Source: Artemisia argyi (Eukaryota > Streptophyta > Magnoliopsida > Asterales > Asteraceae). From it: a stretch of DNA of 64,000 nucleotides. Each line of letters begins with the position of its first letter. Within the stretch, counting starts at the first letter, position 1. Of the stretch, positions 13,341 to 25,394 are shown one piece after another. The position numbers were made by a program, and so were the translations under genes. The DNA lies in contig CM060704.1 in the NCBI GenBank assembly GCA_030686995.1, positions 114,616,042 through 114,680,041 on the forward strand, given 5' to 3'. The notes under the pieces are model-generated. The model made no database searches, had not been told where the DNA came from, and worked only from the letters and a program-made list of their open reading frames with translations.

Positions 13341-13368
13341 CATTACTAGCAGATCAACTGATGTAATG
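13341..13368 (+). other. Leader hairpin copy 2
   Basis: Stem CATTAC/GTAATG, fully paired. Compared with CATCAC/GTGATG in the intact element both sides of one pair have changed. The 16-nt interior is identical. Confidence 0.6.
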
Positions 13369-14409
13369 GTACTATGTCAATTTGGATCCTAGCTTTAAGA
13401 AAATACTACGGTTTATATAAATATTTACCAATGGGTATATTATTTTCTTAAAGACCTAATTATTGAATATACTGAAATTGAATTTTGTAATTCGTTTTAA
13501 TGTATTAATGCAACGTTCAAACCGTAAACGCACTTTGGGCTTTGGTAAATTGATCTAGTTCTGTTTTCAAAGAAAGGATAATAGGAATATTAGATATGTT
13601 TAAATTCTAATATAACTAATAGCAAATTTTTAATAGTTAAGAAAATTGCGTACATTTTTCATAGGGATTTCATCATCCTTATTCGGTGATTAAATTCTTA
13701 GTAACAAATATGATATTTGGTTAACAGAAAATTATATATGACATTTTATGAGTTATTATAATTAGAATCTAAACTAATTACCGCAAAATGTTTAAAGACA
13801 AACTAATTGTTTTAACTATTTTAAAGGTGCTACATACATTGTAGGATGGTAGACCTATTAAGGAAGAAATTGCATGCCTAATTTTCAAGTTAATAGCATT
13901 TGGTGGATAGTCCATCATTTACGTAGTAGAATACACTTTTAGTACATAAGTAATTGTTACATATGGATATTCAAAGGTGTAGGAAAGTTAAAAGCACACT
14001 ATTTTCTTTCACTGGATAGGAAACATTTACAATGTTGTCAAATTCAGTGGGTGTATTGTGTAAGGAATTATTGTAATTCAGTGGGAGTTACAAGCTTTGA
14101 CATCTTGGTAGCTAAAGATAATTACTTTCCAAGTGTAGATACTCATAGTTTTAAGGATAGTCTTGTACGTTTCTTACTAGACATTGTTGTTTTACATATA
14201 CTTGTTATGCTAAAATCTATGACACAATCATATTGAACACATAAACAAATGCATGGCATGTTGTTTATCAACTATATGAGGTTGTTCGATGCACAAGTGG
14301 GAGAAATGTTATCTTTAATGTGTGCAAGAAATAACTCATAAAGATATGATTTAATGGATTCTCTTGACTAAAAGGTAAGAGAATAATGTTCTAATATTAA
14401 TTCTAGAAA

Positions 14410-14751
14410 CACTTGGTGTTACAATCTATGTTATGTGAGAGCTTAGCTAGATTGCAACAACAAGGTGAATTTCATATTTCATTACTAGCAGATCAACTGA
14501 TGTAATTGAACTATGAGAATTTGCAGTTCCTAAATTAGAATAATGTTCTGATTTGAATTATACTAGGCTAATTCAAAAAACACTTGGTGTTACAATTTAT
14601 GTTATGTGAGAGCTTAACTAGATTGCAACAACAAGGTGAATTTCATATTTTCATTACTAGCAGATCAACTGATGTAATTGAACTATGAGAATTTGCAGTT
14701 TCTAAATTAGATACCTATTAGAACATGTGTCAATATGATATCAAGACTACT
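14410..14751 (+). repeat. 171-bp tandem duplication carrying leader hairpin copies 3 and 4
   Basis: CACTTGGTGTTACAA starts at 14410 and again at 14581. Each unit contains one hairpin, at 14480-14507 and 14652-14679. In both the outermost pair is lost (C against T), leaving five pairs ATTAC/GTAAT. Confidence 0.8.
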
Positions 14752-17700
14752 TTAATTTATAGATTTATGAATTCATGGAATGACATAAATTAATTAAGTA
14801 ATCTAATGCTACTTCAATCTGAATATTTATGTGTTCTTGGAATGACATAAATAAATGAAGAAATAATGTTATTTACATTATTGTGAAGTAATAAATTAAC
14901 TTGAAATTACTATTGAAACCAAAAGATGGTGTTCATAATTACTTTAGTTAAACATGTTTATGTTTCATTGTAAAGATATAAACATAAAATCTTTTAATTG
15001 TTACAAGACTTATAATAAAGTAAGACGTTATATTGTTATGTCTTTTAATTAAGACATATACATGAAGTTATTAAATTGTTAAATGACTTATAACGTATAG
15101 TGGGGTTATAACAGTTTATGTTTTCTTGTAAAGACATAGACATTAAGTGAGTTTGTAAAAAGTACTTGTGTTATAAAGCATGTAATTGGCTTGAAAATTA
15201 TTATACCATTAAAATGAATTAGTTGGTAAATAGACAAGTCAAAACAAATATGGTTATCTTAAATATTGTTAGATTGTCTTACAATATTAATACTAATGAA
15301 ATACCAAATGTTTATGGTATGTTCAGTTAGAAAAATCATACTCTTGTTATATTGTTTGATTAAAGATAACTATGACTTCTTTTCTTTCAAAAGTTATCAA
15401 GGTTAGAATGTTGAGTATGACTTGGACATATTTAACAAAACTCCAACATAGAAGATTAATAAGACATTATCATATGATGGAATATGTATTTGTAATATCC
15501 CAAAAGAGAACATTGTATTGTTTCTTTATTTGCTAAGTATTTAAAGATAGTCTTTAAATTACTAAAAGCAAGTGGGAATTTTGATCTTTAAAAGATAAAA
15601 TTATAAGATACATAATCTTCTAAAATACATTAGTAAATATCATGATTAAGTTTGACATTTGAATATTAAATCTCAACATGATAATAAAGGTTGACATTTA
15701 AATGTTAAATCTCAAGATGATGGAATTATCATTCATAGAATAACAATATATCTCAGATATTTTATTAATATGCTGAATACTATGATTTACAGGATTATTG
15801 TAAACCTGATAATCATTATGATACATTAATAAATATGAAATTGGGTAAAGTATACATGATATGAATGATTAAGATGCTGTCCATAAAGATAATCAATTTT
15901 AGAAACTTGGTTTATCTTAATAGTTAGACTAGAAAATGAAGATGCGTTTCTTCAAAGATTAGGTAACTCTTGTGGTTTAAATCTTTGTATAGAAATCATA
16001 TGGATAATATTGTGCACATATTTAATGCATGTCTTATGACAAGATTATTAATCACACTTAAGCAATTAACTGTGATTGAATATTCTTTTCTAAACACATT
16101 AAATATATAAAGATTATGACTGTCATATTTATGAAATTGACAATAGAATATCAAAACTCTTTCTTGAGTGATTACTTGAGCGAGAACGATAAGTAATCAA
16201 AAGGAGTTTATGAATTCAAATAAATCTTTAGAAATGTACAAAGTGCAATAATCCATGGATGGATAAATGCATGCATCTAGAAGATTACTCTTATGTTTAA
16301 TTATTAAATTCATGTTTTGATTTATAATTGAAATAAGATAATTTCTAAGTATTCCTAAAAGCTAGTGGGAGTATTATGTTTAATTTCTTAAATCATATAT
16401 GTTGTAGAACATATGAAAAATAATATTCCATATAAGTAAATGTTAAGTCTTAGAATGAAATGGAATTTTACTTGTAAGATTTAGGAAATAAAACATATAA
16501 CCTTGGAATGAATGTTTATTGTTGAAACATGTGTGGTAAATGAATCTAATATAACATGATATATTATTTAGAAAGTCTAAATGGATATGAATGACATGAA
16601 TAAAATCTAAGTATGACTCAAAGATCTTCATGAACATCATGTTTTGTTTTATCATGCTTGATTACAAGATGATTTGGCAATATTAATATCTAATTAAAAA
16701 GTTATTAGATAACTTGTGTAATATTCTAAATGAATATGTTTGATTATAGAATCACATCCTAAATCTGGAACAACTTCCAAATTCTATAGATGAACAATTT
16801 TCAATTGTGGTGAAAATTGTCATAGCCAACAAACTTGAAAGTTTGAAGGGCATCAAACATTACATAATAGATATTAAGGTTTACGGGAAGTTTTAATAAC
16901 ATATTGTTGTTGCATACAATGATGTTATTGAAATTGAGATGACACTCAATACTAGTTATGGTAGGGATTTCGTTCTTTGCTATATGTACTAGTTGTGCGT
17001 ACTAAAAGCATAAGTTGCATTATACATTAAGATGATAAGAATACTTTAAACTTTAAAATGTTTGGAAGTTTAATTATCATAAATTGGTGGTTAAGGATGT
17101 CTCACATTTTTATGAAATATGGCATTATCAAAATAGTTGACTATGCACATATAAGAATTTCAACAGTTGAATTCTTGAAATTAGTATTCTTAAAATTCCG
17201 ATAGATCAAAGTTGGATGATTTATGTCTTGTCAACAAGTATGAATGTCATTGCTTGAGACATAATTCATCAACAAGAGTTATCATGCATTGATCTATTTA
17301 GTATTTGGATAAGGGATGTTAAACAATTATTATGATAAATTGAAATACATGGTATGTTTAATTTAAAATATATTGTATCATATATTTGTATGTTTAATCC
17401 ATGAATAAATGTTATTCTAAATTGTCCGTTGTCAGTTAATAATATGGGAATATTATTAAATCAAGAAAAATCTGAAGGTTGGTATAATATACTTAAAGTA
17501 TATTGATGCGTAGACATGCCATTTCAGATGATATTCAATGATACCGAATATAGGACTTATCCCAACTACATGATGTTACTTTATGGATTTTGTTATTAAG
17601 TAAATCATGAGAAGTTATCCTCAGACTTGAGATGCAAGATAAGTGTCATGAATGTAGTACATTTTTGTGGAACAACTTAACGCTATACGTAACTGGTAGT

Positions 17701-18101
17701 CATAAGGGTTGTTTTCGAAAGTGTTACAAAATTTGTGGGTTTTGCTTGTAGTCAATATAGAATTTGTTCCTTCAAACTTAGTTTTGGAGTTTAATACTGC
17801 TGGGCTCCTCGTAGGGTTGTCAAGATGTTTGCATGGCCATGCCCAAGATCTTCCCTGAATATGTTAAGATGATTTGGTAATCTTGATAAATCACTAACAA
17901 CGAGAAACAGAATGGTTAATTAAGGAATGACTTTAATCCATATCCTTATTAACATGGTATTAGAAACAAAAGGATAATAATAATGAGAAATCATTAAAAG
18001 GTTTTTCCAGGAGCCTTACTCGAGATCGTACTAGAGGCATCGACGTGTTGCAAGACGCTAACCGATGTGATTACACTATTAAAATATGTCAAAGTGGGAG
18101 C

Positions 18102-18884
18102 TGTTAGATTATGGACATTATTTTAGTATTCGTATGTTAGGATCGAATTCGAGATCACGGGATTGCACACAATACGTATGAAGAGAAAAAGAAATGATTA
18201 TTTATAAATGTTATACGTAATTATTAATAAACACAAAACTAGTAATGAAATTAGTATTTAATGAAAAATGACTAATGACCTATTGACGAAGATTAGGAAA
18301 GTAATACTAATGAATATTTGGAAACAAGGGAAGGTTCCGGAATCCCTTTGGGATTACATAACTGATCGGCCAAGGGGGTTCTCCACCTCCTTTGTGCCTT
18401 GAGCTCCAAGTTTCAATTAGTATATATACAAACCCAAGATGTATTGTTTTCTCATAACCTGTACACACACATCTTGGTGTTTTCTCTCCTTCTCTTTGTC
18501 TTAAATCGATCCATCCAAAACAATTAGGGATTCAATTTTCATAAGATCAAATAAGTTTTGTGTTTAATTTACTTGCATAAAATTTTTCTTGAATTAGTAC
18601 GTGTGTACAAGAACGTGATTCAAACACACTATTGTTTGATTCTTGGATTGAATTACAAAAGAGGTAAGGGGTAATTCTTATAATCCACATAAACCCTAAT
18701 TAGGGTTCTTGATTTGAAGATTGCAATTGATTCTTGTTCGGGCTAGAATCACAAAGGTATGTTTACTATTTATATTTGATTAATTAATTACATGTTATAT
18801 GATCTTGTTATAATTGCTTCCGCTATGCTCACTTGATGTGTTTGGTTTATTTTATATGAATGTCATGATATCATAATTCCAACA
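18102..18884 (+). repeat. Right LTR of the copia-related element
   Basis: It begins TGTTAGATTATGG directly after the polypurine tract AAAGTGGGAGC and ends ATAATTCCAACA. It shares the block GGGATTGCACAC...TACGTATGA and the same terminal TGTTAG/CCAACA with the LTRs at 27990 and 35141, so the two elements are related families. A TATATATAC sequence at 18421 is a candidate LTR promoter. Confidence 0.78.
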
Positions 18885-18911
18885 CTATTGCTGACTCTAT
18901 GTTATGTGTAG

Positions 18912-19079
18912 GTGCTGGCAGAAACGCTTTCGAAAGAAGAAATTGGCGGACTAAAGGAGTTGTTCAAATTGATTGACACCTAAAACAGTGGAACAATTAC
19001 TTTTGAGGAACTGAAAGAGGGTATGAGACGAGTGAGTTCTAAACTCATGGAGTCCGAAATGAATGACTTGATGGATGCA
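18912..19079 (+). pseudogene. Single exon of a calcium-dependent protein kinase (CDPK), EF-hand 1 region, with a stop
   Basis: Translation gives VLAETLSKEEIGGLKELF then KLIDT-stop-NSGTITFEEL and KEGMRRVSSKLMESEMNDLM. This is the linker and first EF-hand of the calmodulin-like domain of plant CDPKs. The exon is bounded by an acceptor (TGTAG, ending 18911) and a donor (GTAAGC at 19080). The in-frame TAA at 18981-18983 replaces the Asp codon at calcium ligand position 3 of the loop. The copia LTR ends only 27 bp upstream, in what looks like intron. I see no neighbouring CDPK exons downstream in the next 2 kb. It is either the tail of a CDPK pseudogene split by the TE nest or a captured fragment. 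Confidence 0.8.
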
Positions 19080-20605
19080 GTAAGCACATCTTTTCCCGCC
19101 TGCTTCCTCTTTTGTTTGCTATTAAAACAATGCTGTAAATGTATCATTACGGGTGAAATTTGAAGTTTTGTCTTCTCTCGAGAGGCTGCTTTTCAACTCT
19201 AATAAATTAGTCAAAGTCGCCCAGTATTTGACTTTTCTAAATCCATGTTTATCGAGTCTGCTCTCGAGAGGCTGCTTTTCAACTCTAATAAAATGGTCAC
19301 CCTTGACTTCAAATTTTTTTGGAAATGTTTGACTTGGCAGGCATATATTGACAATAGCGGAAAATGACCCATTCACAGGTCCTTAAATGGTAGGACGTTG
19401 AAATAGGAGACCTGAAATATGGAGAGGTTAAGGTGAGAACAAGATGATTGGGTTAAACTTATATGATTTTTATCCCGAGAGGTATTATATTCAAGGCACC
19501 TTCAATGCCATTCACACCAGGTTTGATGCTTATATTGTCTTTTCTTAGACAATGATGTTGATTTGCGAGATATTTGTGTACGTGTATGTACTACTTTCTT
19601 CCCACAAAAATAAATGTATTTTTTTTCTCAATCAACTATAGGTTTTACTTGGAGGTATGTAGGCACTGGAAGTGGTAATAGGCACGGGCCCTAAACTATG
19701 GGGATGTAGTTACTTATGGCGGGGCGCCAAGATAATTCCTGTAACAAATGTCTTGGATTTGCTTTCAACCAATAAAAGGGTTCCATCTGCAAGTCCTACT
19801 TAAACAAAAGTACCAAACTAAGTGTAGTTGAATTTGTCACCAAGTAATTAAAGAATACCATATTTGGTTATGATTTGTGATGAAGTTATCAACAACAAGT
19901 TATCAACAACAAACGTTGTTAAGAAATAGGCCTTGCAAGGTCTACAATCAAATGTTGAAACCGTATCTACAAGTATCGACATAAATGTTTATATAATTTA
20001 TTTACTACGTATATAATGTTATCAACAATTTATTAGATTTTAACTTTTGATTTCATATATTAGAGTGTTGAGGCAATCTCATGGATTCTTTAAGTTATCT
20101 ACAAGTCGGCTACATCACTTTGCGTTCTAAGAGCAAATAACACCTGAACAATACGAGACATGCACGTTTTTTAACAGTTATGCTGACAAGCTGTTTACAT
20201 TTTCATTGCCTAATAACTTTTGATTACCTTCATAAAATAATTTTACCCATTACATTGTATTTTTCTTTAATTATGTATACAAATAACATGTTCGAAAGTT
20301 CTTATTTTTAAGATACTCGTAATTCCACCGGTCTATAAGCTTTACTATGGTGGTTAGTTTCATTGTAACAACTACAAAAATCATCCTATATGTGTCCATT
20401 TTATTTGCTATGACAATAAACAAAAGTCAGGATCAATCACTTTCAAAAGGATGGATCCTATTTGCTACGTCTAATTCTCGAAAAGTACTACAAATGTTGT
20501 CTACAAAGAAGTACTTGAAAGTATATATGATCAATGTTCAACAAGTATGTACAACTAATAAAATTTTGTCAGAATTGCATATATATCCCTCCCAAAATGA
20601 ATAAT

Positions 20606-20650
<45 letters not shown>

Positions 20651-21899
20651 TTTGTACAAGTTTTTTATGCACATAGTACAATGGTTTTTATGCATGCTTT
20701 GGGTATATATGCAATTATGCATTTTCGGAATGATATATATGCAAAAACCCCATAAATTTCATGTTTTATATCATTTTTTAACTTTACTATACTCTTATTA
20801 ACAACTTTATTTTAATTTGACTTTTTATTTTTTATTTTTATTTTTTTATTTTTTATTTTTTATTTTTGGCGTTCACGGAATAAACATGGACTACTTAAGT
20901 ATTTGACAATGACTGCATATATTTGCTACTCAAGTAGTGTTTGACGTTTATTTTTTATTTTTAGACATTTACGGAATAAACATGGACTACTTAAGTATTT
21001 GACATTGACTGCATATATTTGCTACTCAAGTAGTGATTGACGTTGATTATCATATGATTGACTTATTACTTATTATTGTCTTCCAAAAAATAATGTAACA
21101 TATTTACGTTCGTTGTTATTTGTTACTTTAGGTGTTCACGTAATAGATATTTTGTTGACATGTTAGATGGTCACTACATACATTTGCTTTTGGAGACAAA
21201 CATATTGGAGATCACGGGGCAATGAACGTTTATTACACATATATTTACAAGCATTGTATTTGATACTATCAGTCACTTATAACTTATTATTCCGTTATAA
21301 GAAAATTTCATAGCGTTTACGTTCGTTGTTATTTTCTTACTTTATTCAAATACTTACTTTTTTTAATAAAAAACCCTCTAAAATCCCGTGGATTCCACAT
21401 GTCTATAAGCTATTATCAAATAAATAACAATAAAAACATCCATTAAGGCCCACAAACACATGGTACACGAGAGTGATCATCTTCACTTTTCACTATTTGT
21501 TTTTGTTGTCAACGCGTGACGGAAGACACTCACAATATAAGTGACACGTGAAGTGGGTGGTGAAAGGTGAGGGGTTACACCCAATGCACCCGGACTAAGT
21601 GAAATCTTTAACAATGTCACTTTATCAAATCTTCTTAACTATTATTATTATTATTTTTTTATTCGTTTTCTTTTTCTTCTTCCGTTGTTACTTTGTTACT
21701 AGTAAAATTGATACGCGAAAAAAAAAAAAAAAAAAAAAATTATTAGAATCCATGACTGAAGTCAAACGTCAATACTACTATAGTACTATGGCTAGAATTC
21801 TAGAAATAAAATCTTTACTTTCTTATTACTATATCAAGTAAAATTGTTGATAAAAGAATATCCTAATTTTGTCAAGAAATAAAGTGTTTACTTGTCTTA
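19080..21899. other. Non-coding stretch with small tandem duplications
   Basis: No gene recognised. It holds an 86-bp-period duplication with CTCTCGAGAGGCTGC at 19175 and 19261, an (AT)n tract near 20608-20648, a 96-bp duplication from 20875, and a poly-A run at 21719-21739. The frames at 20347, 20534 and 21599 have no recognisable family and are judged chance. Confidence 0.6.
20875..21066. repeat. 96-bp tandem duplication
   Basis: ACGGAATAAACATGGACTAC starts at 20875 and 20971 and the copies match closely for the whole period. Each unit contains GACTACTTAAG and, about 45 bases later, CTCAAGTAGTG, which are near inverted complements. Confidence 0.85.
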
Positions 21900-21902
21900 T
21901 TA

Positions 21903-22148
21903 GGCTATGTTTGGCAAAAATAGCTGTGAGCAGTAGCATTGAGCAGGAGCAGTGAGCAGTAGCTGTGAGCTGTGAGCAGTAGCCAAAAAAGCTCACAGCT
22001 TCATAAAGAAGCATTTGGAAAATGAGCTTTTCTAAAAAATAGAAAAGCCCACAGCTCTCATGCCAAACAAACATCAAAAATAAAAAAACTCATTCTCACC
22101 GCTCATTATCCAAAAAAGCTCCAAAAAAGCTCCGCGCCAAACATAGCC
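21903..22148. mobile_element. Tourist-like (PIF/Harbinger) MITE
   Basis: Terminal inverted repeats GGCTATGTTTGGC (21903-21915) and GCCAAACATAGCC (22136-22148) are perfect. They are flanked by the 3-bp target duplication TTA (21900-21902 and 22149-22151), which is the PIF/Harbinger signature. The interior is rich in GAGCAGTAGC/GTGAGC repeats and codes for nothing. Confidence 0.85.
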
Positions 22149-22159
22149 TTAGTAGCAGA

Positions 22160-23600
22160 GTTAATATCGAAGCGTTTTATTTTGGAGACTCAAAAACCCT
22201 CGCATACCAATGGACCAATCAGAAGTCTCCATTTAAAAAAACAATATTTAATAATAAAAAAGACGGATGGACCATTTTTGCCAACTCACCAAACTTACCC
22301 CACCAACCCCACCCCTACCTTATTTTCTACACATCAGATATTACAAAAACCCACTTTCTCTCTCTAACTATTATCAAAAACCACTATAACAAATAAGAAA
22401 TAATCACTTTTTAACCGTTCAAATCATTAATAAAACACAAAAATGGAAGAATCATCAAGTGCACAAGCAGATCCACAAAAAAACCGGTTCAAAATGAACC
22501 TACTGAATCTCGGGATGAGGGTATGATGCTTCTGACTAATTATTTAGTTGTTTTATTGGTTGTGTTATTTAGTGTTTACATTTGATTGAGTTTCTGAGTA
22601 AAAAACTTTGTATACATGGATGCACACCAAGTGTTTGATGAAATGTGTGACTGAAAAGTATAACGAGTGATATTTGAAGTTGAACTGTATACGTGTGTAT
22701 CACCAGTGATATTTGAAGTTGAACAGTATATGTGTATTATCACTAGTGATATTTGTATTTGACTTAACCGTGCAAATCACATAAAGCACACAGAAAATGA
22801 AACAATCGACATCTAAAACAACGAATACTTTAGTTTTTACTGTTACATAATCATTATTAGTGTGTTTTACTAGTTAATTTTTGATAATTTGTGATGTTGT
22901 GATGATTTATGTGATAATATGAGAGATTAAAATTTAGGTTTAACAGAACAAAAGATATGTTGTGATGCTTCTGTTTGATTTGTGGTGGATTTGTATGTTT
23001 AATGATTGTGCATGTTTCAAAAGGTTTTACCGCGGTATTTGAAAACAATATTGACTGGTAGTGTATTACATGTGATATATAAGTTAAATTATTGTTGATT
23101 GGTAGAATATCTATTGTGATAACAAATAGTTATTTGTTTGACATATGATATTGAAAACAAATGAACTATTCGTACACTAACAAAAATTATGAAAATATTT
23201 TGATGCAGATTTGAATGAGACCTCTGCAAAAAATAGCATCATCAAACGAAAAGAATCAACAACAAGTGCAATTGTCGTTGAAAAAAGCACAACATCTCCA
23301 CAACCAAATTGAAGAAGCTCAAACACTTGTGATATCACAAGTTCCTCCATCACCATAATTGATTCAACAAATAGAAGAAAGCTGACACACATGTGATATC
23401 ACCAGTGATATCACCTGTGATATCACTTGATATCACCTGTGATATCACAGGTGGTATCACCTGTGATATCACATGTGATATCAAAGGTTCCCCCAAAAGC
23501 ATCTGGGAATAAAATGAAGGTGTTAGTTGATCAACTAATGAAGATGACGATTGTTGAAGAACAAAAGTAAATAAAACAAGTTGATGAAAACAGTTGCGTT
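22160..23600 (+). other. Unassigned region with palindromes and one weak exon candidate
   Basis: An ATG at 22443 opens 26 codons (MEESSSAQADPQKNRF...) ending at a possible donor GTATGA (22521). An acceptor-like GATGCAG precedes 23210, but joining there gives an immediate stop. I recognise no family and do not call a gene. GTGATATCAC palindromes are dense at 23330-23485. Confidence 0.35.
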
Positions 23601-25085
23601 GTTATGTTTTAATCTATACGGTTATAAATAAATGTGTATAGTTGACAAGTTGGAAGTCAATAGTAGGTATTTAGTTTGACTGAATCATGTTATTTGTCAC
23701 AAGAGATTCAAACTCACAGAAATGGGCCATAGTGAGCAATTGTTTAATCCATCTTGATTTGTGAATATTCTTTTGATAAAGTTTTGAGTGGTATTTAGTT
23801 TAATATGGTAATATGAAAAGTGAAAAGTGTCATACCTGTAGTATCACCAATGATATTTGAAATTGAACTGTATATGTGTATTATCACTAGTGATATTTGT
23901 ATTATCACATGTGAAATTTTGTATATTTTATAGGTTTTTTTGTTTACTTGTTAAGCTTTATTTTACTAGTGCTATTGAGTAAACCTAACAATTCAGGGGG
24001 AAAAAATAGTATCACAAATGATATACAAGTCCAGGATAAAATTAGCAATGCTATTAAAATAAACCTAACAATTGAGTAAAAAAAATCAATCAATCAACAA
24101 ACTAATACTTCAATTGCAGCGACTGAGAAACCGCCTCCACTTTCAACTACGCCGCCGCCCCATTGATATTTGAAACTTTTCCCTTGTTTGGACAAGTATG
24201 TCTATTATGATCAATTAAACTACAAATATTACAATCCTTCTTTTGGTTATTACTTTTCTCAATAGCTTTCTCACGTCCACCCTTAATACGGTCATTCTTA
24301 TGTCCTTTAAGAGGATTCTTTATACCCATAAAATCTTGAACAATATCACAAACTTTTCGGGGTGGAAGACTTGGCAAATCAGTCTCAACTTTTGACTTTA
24401 GCTCTCTCAGGTTGTCTACAAAAGTAGTTCAGTATCATAGATAGCTTATCAGTAATTACAACAATTAGAAACAGATTATCAAATATATCACTGGTGATAC
24501 TACACATATATCAAACATATCACTGGTGATACTACATATATATCAAGCATATCACTGGTGATACTACACATATATCAAACATATCACTAGTGATACTACA
24601 CATATACCATCAGCAAAAACATTTATTGTGTTTGTCTATTACAGTGAAAGGGACAAAAACCATTTTGTACATAAAAAGTACGTAATTAATACCTTAGTGT
24701 AAAATCAATAATGAACTTCATTACATACTCATCATTAAACTTAGAAACAATACGAAAAATGCCAAGAACTCCATAAGCTTTTTTGGTAGCCGTGCAAGCA
24801 TTTAAATAGAGCACCACAGAAAAGACTTCAAAACAATGTAAGCTACACCTTAATTAATAAATAATAAGCAATATTACACTATAATTAATAACTTATCAGT
24901 AACTTATACTCACAGCTTATCCTCACAAACTTATATTTTCATCCTCATCAAAATGTCAAAAATATTATATAAGAAAATTAAACATCCGAACATAAACAAC
25001 TTATAAATAAATAGACTAACAATTATCACTGGTGATACTAAACCAGCTTATAATCATCAACTTCAAATATCACTGGTGATACTAA
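22660..25085. repeat. Dispersed GTGATATCAC / TATCACyrGTGATA palindrome family
   Basis: At least 18 copies of two overlapping palindromes, GTGATATCAC and TATCAC(TG, CA or TA)GTGATA, occur here. Clusters are at 22703-22745, 23333-23485 (tandem), 23852-23910, 24486-24600 (tandem) and 25024-25080. The two forms are different phases of the same ~12-bp unit. They lie on both sides of, and between, the candidate exons of the minus-strand zinc-knuckle gene. Confidence 0.75.
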
Positions 25086-25346
25086 ACGTATGTTACAGAG
25101 CAGATTCAAAATCACAATTAGACACAAAAACAGCATTCAAATGCAGTTAAAAACATAAATTCAACTAAAAACTTAATTAATAAGCAAAATTACAAAAGTA
25201 GATAACAAAATTATCAAATGTTTTTTACTTACACATTTCATCAAACACTTGATGTGCAGCTTGATAAGAAGAAATGTTTACAACTTGATTCACATAATTA
25301 TCAACTGATTCAACAACATTATCAACCGCAACAATATCAATCAAAT
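24147..25346 (-). pseudogene. FAR1-related/MULE-type zinc-knuckle protein, 3' exons only
   Basis: FAR1-related proteins are Mutator-transposase-derived DNA-binding factors. The last exon (about 24411-24147) reads NLRELKSKVETDLPSLPP, then DIVQDFMGIKNPLKGHK and a CCHC knuckle CNICSLIDHNRHTCP (C-X2-C-X4-H-X4-C), preceded by an acceptor TTTTGTAG. Two further candidate exons are 25346-25233 (ending SYQAAHQVFDEM with donor GTAAGT) and about 24820-24693 (VVLYLNACTATKKAYGVL..., donor GTATTA). The order knuckle-last matches the C-terminus of FAR1/MULE proteins. No transposase core or start codon is visible upstream, where a GAT/GGT-rich minisatellite begins. Palindromic repeats fill the introns. It may be a truncated host gene or remains of a MULE; I cannot tell which. 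Confidence 0.5.
24486..24613. repeat. Four copies of a 32-bp tandem repeat
   Basis: TATCACTGGTGATACTACA starts at 24486, 24518 and 24550, and TATCACTAGTGATACTACA at 24582, exactly 32 bp apart each time. It lies just upstream of the last exon of the minus-strand zinc-knuckle gene. Confidence 0.9.
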
Positions 25347-25394
25347 CTGCTTTTGAAACAAACACTTATTTCAGATAAAACGAAGCCATAAAAA

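Larger units (their letters stand above)
12762..18884 (+). mobile_element. Copia-related element without readable gag-pol (LARD-like or deeply decayed)
   Basis: The leader (12789-13400) aligns by eye with the leader of the intact copia element (28727-30130), including TATGCCATC-like, 'caaggcat..aagatgggg' and hairpin blocks. The region before the right LTR (17290-18100) aligns with 34315-35140, including TCTAAATTGTCCGTTGTC and GTGCGTAGACATGCC-type blocks. No long frame exists between; only faint pol traces remain, such as AAGCTAGTGGGAGTA at 16358, which also occurs in the RT of the intact copy (33283). No left LTR is seen: the Athila LTR abuts directly. A 171-bp tandem duplication lies at 14410-14751. 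Whether this began as a non-autonomous element or lost its genes by decay cannot be decided here. Confidence 0.7.

Noticed and set aside
14051..14236. Coding fragment in the gene-less copia element
   Set aside because: The short frame does not match gag-pol of the intact relative and has no motif.
22443..22528. First exon of a plus-strand gene
   Set aside because: The reading frame ends at a plausible donor, but every acceptor I tried gives an immediate stop, and the peptide has no recognisable family.
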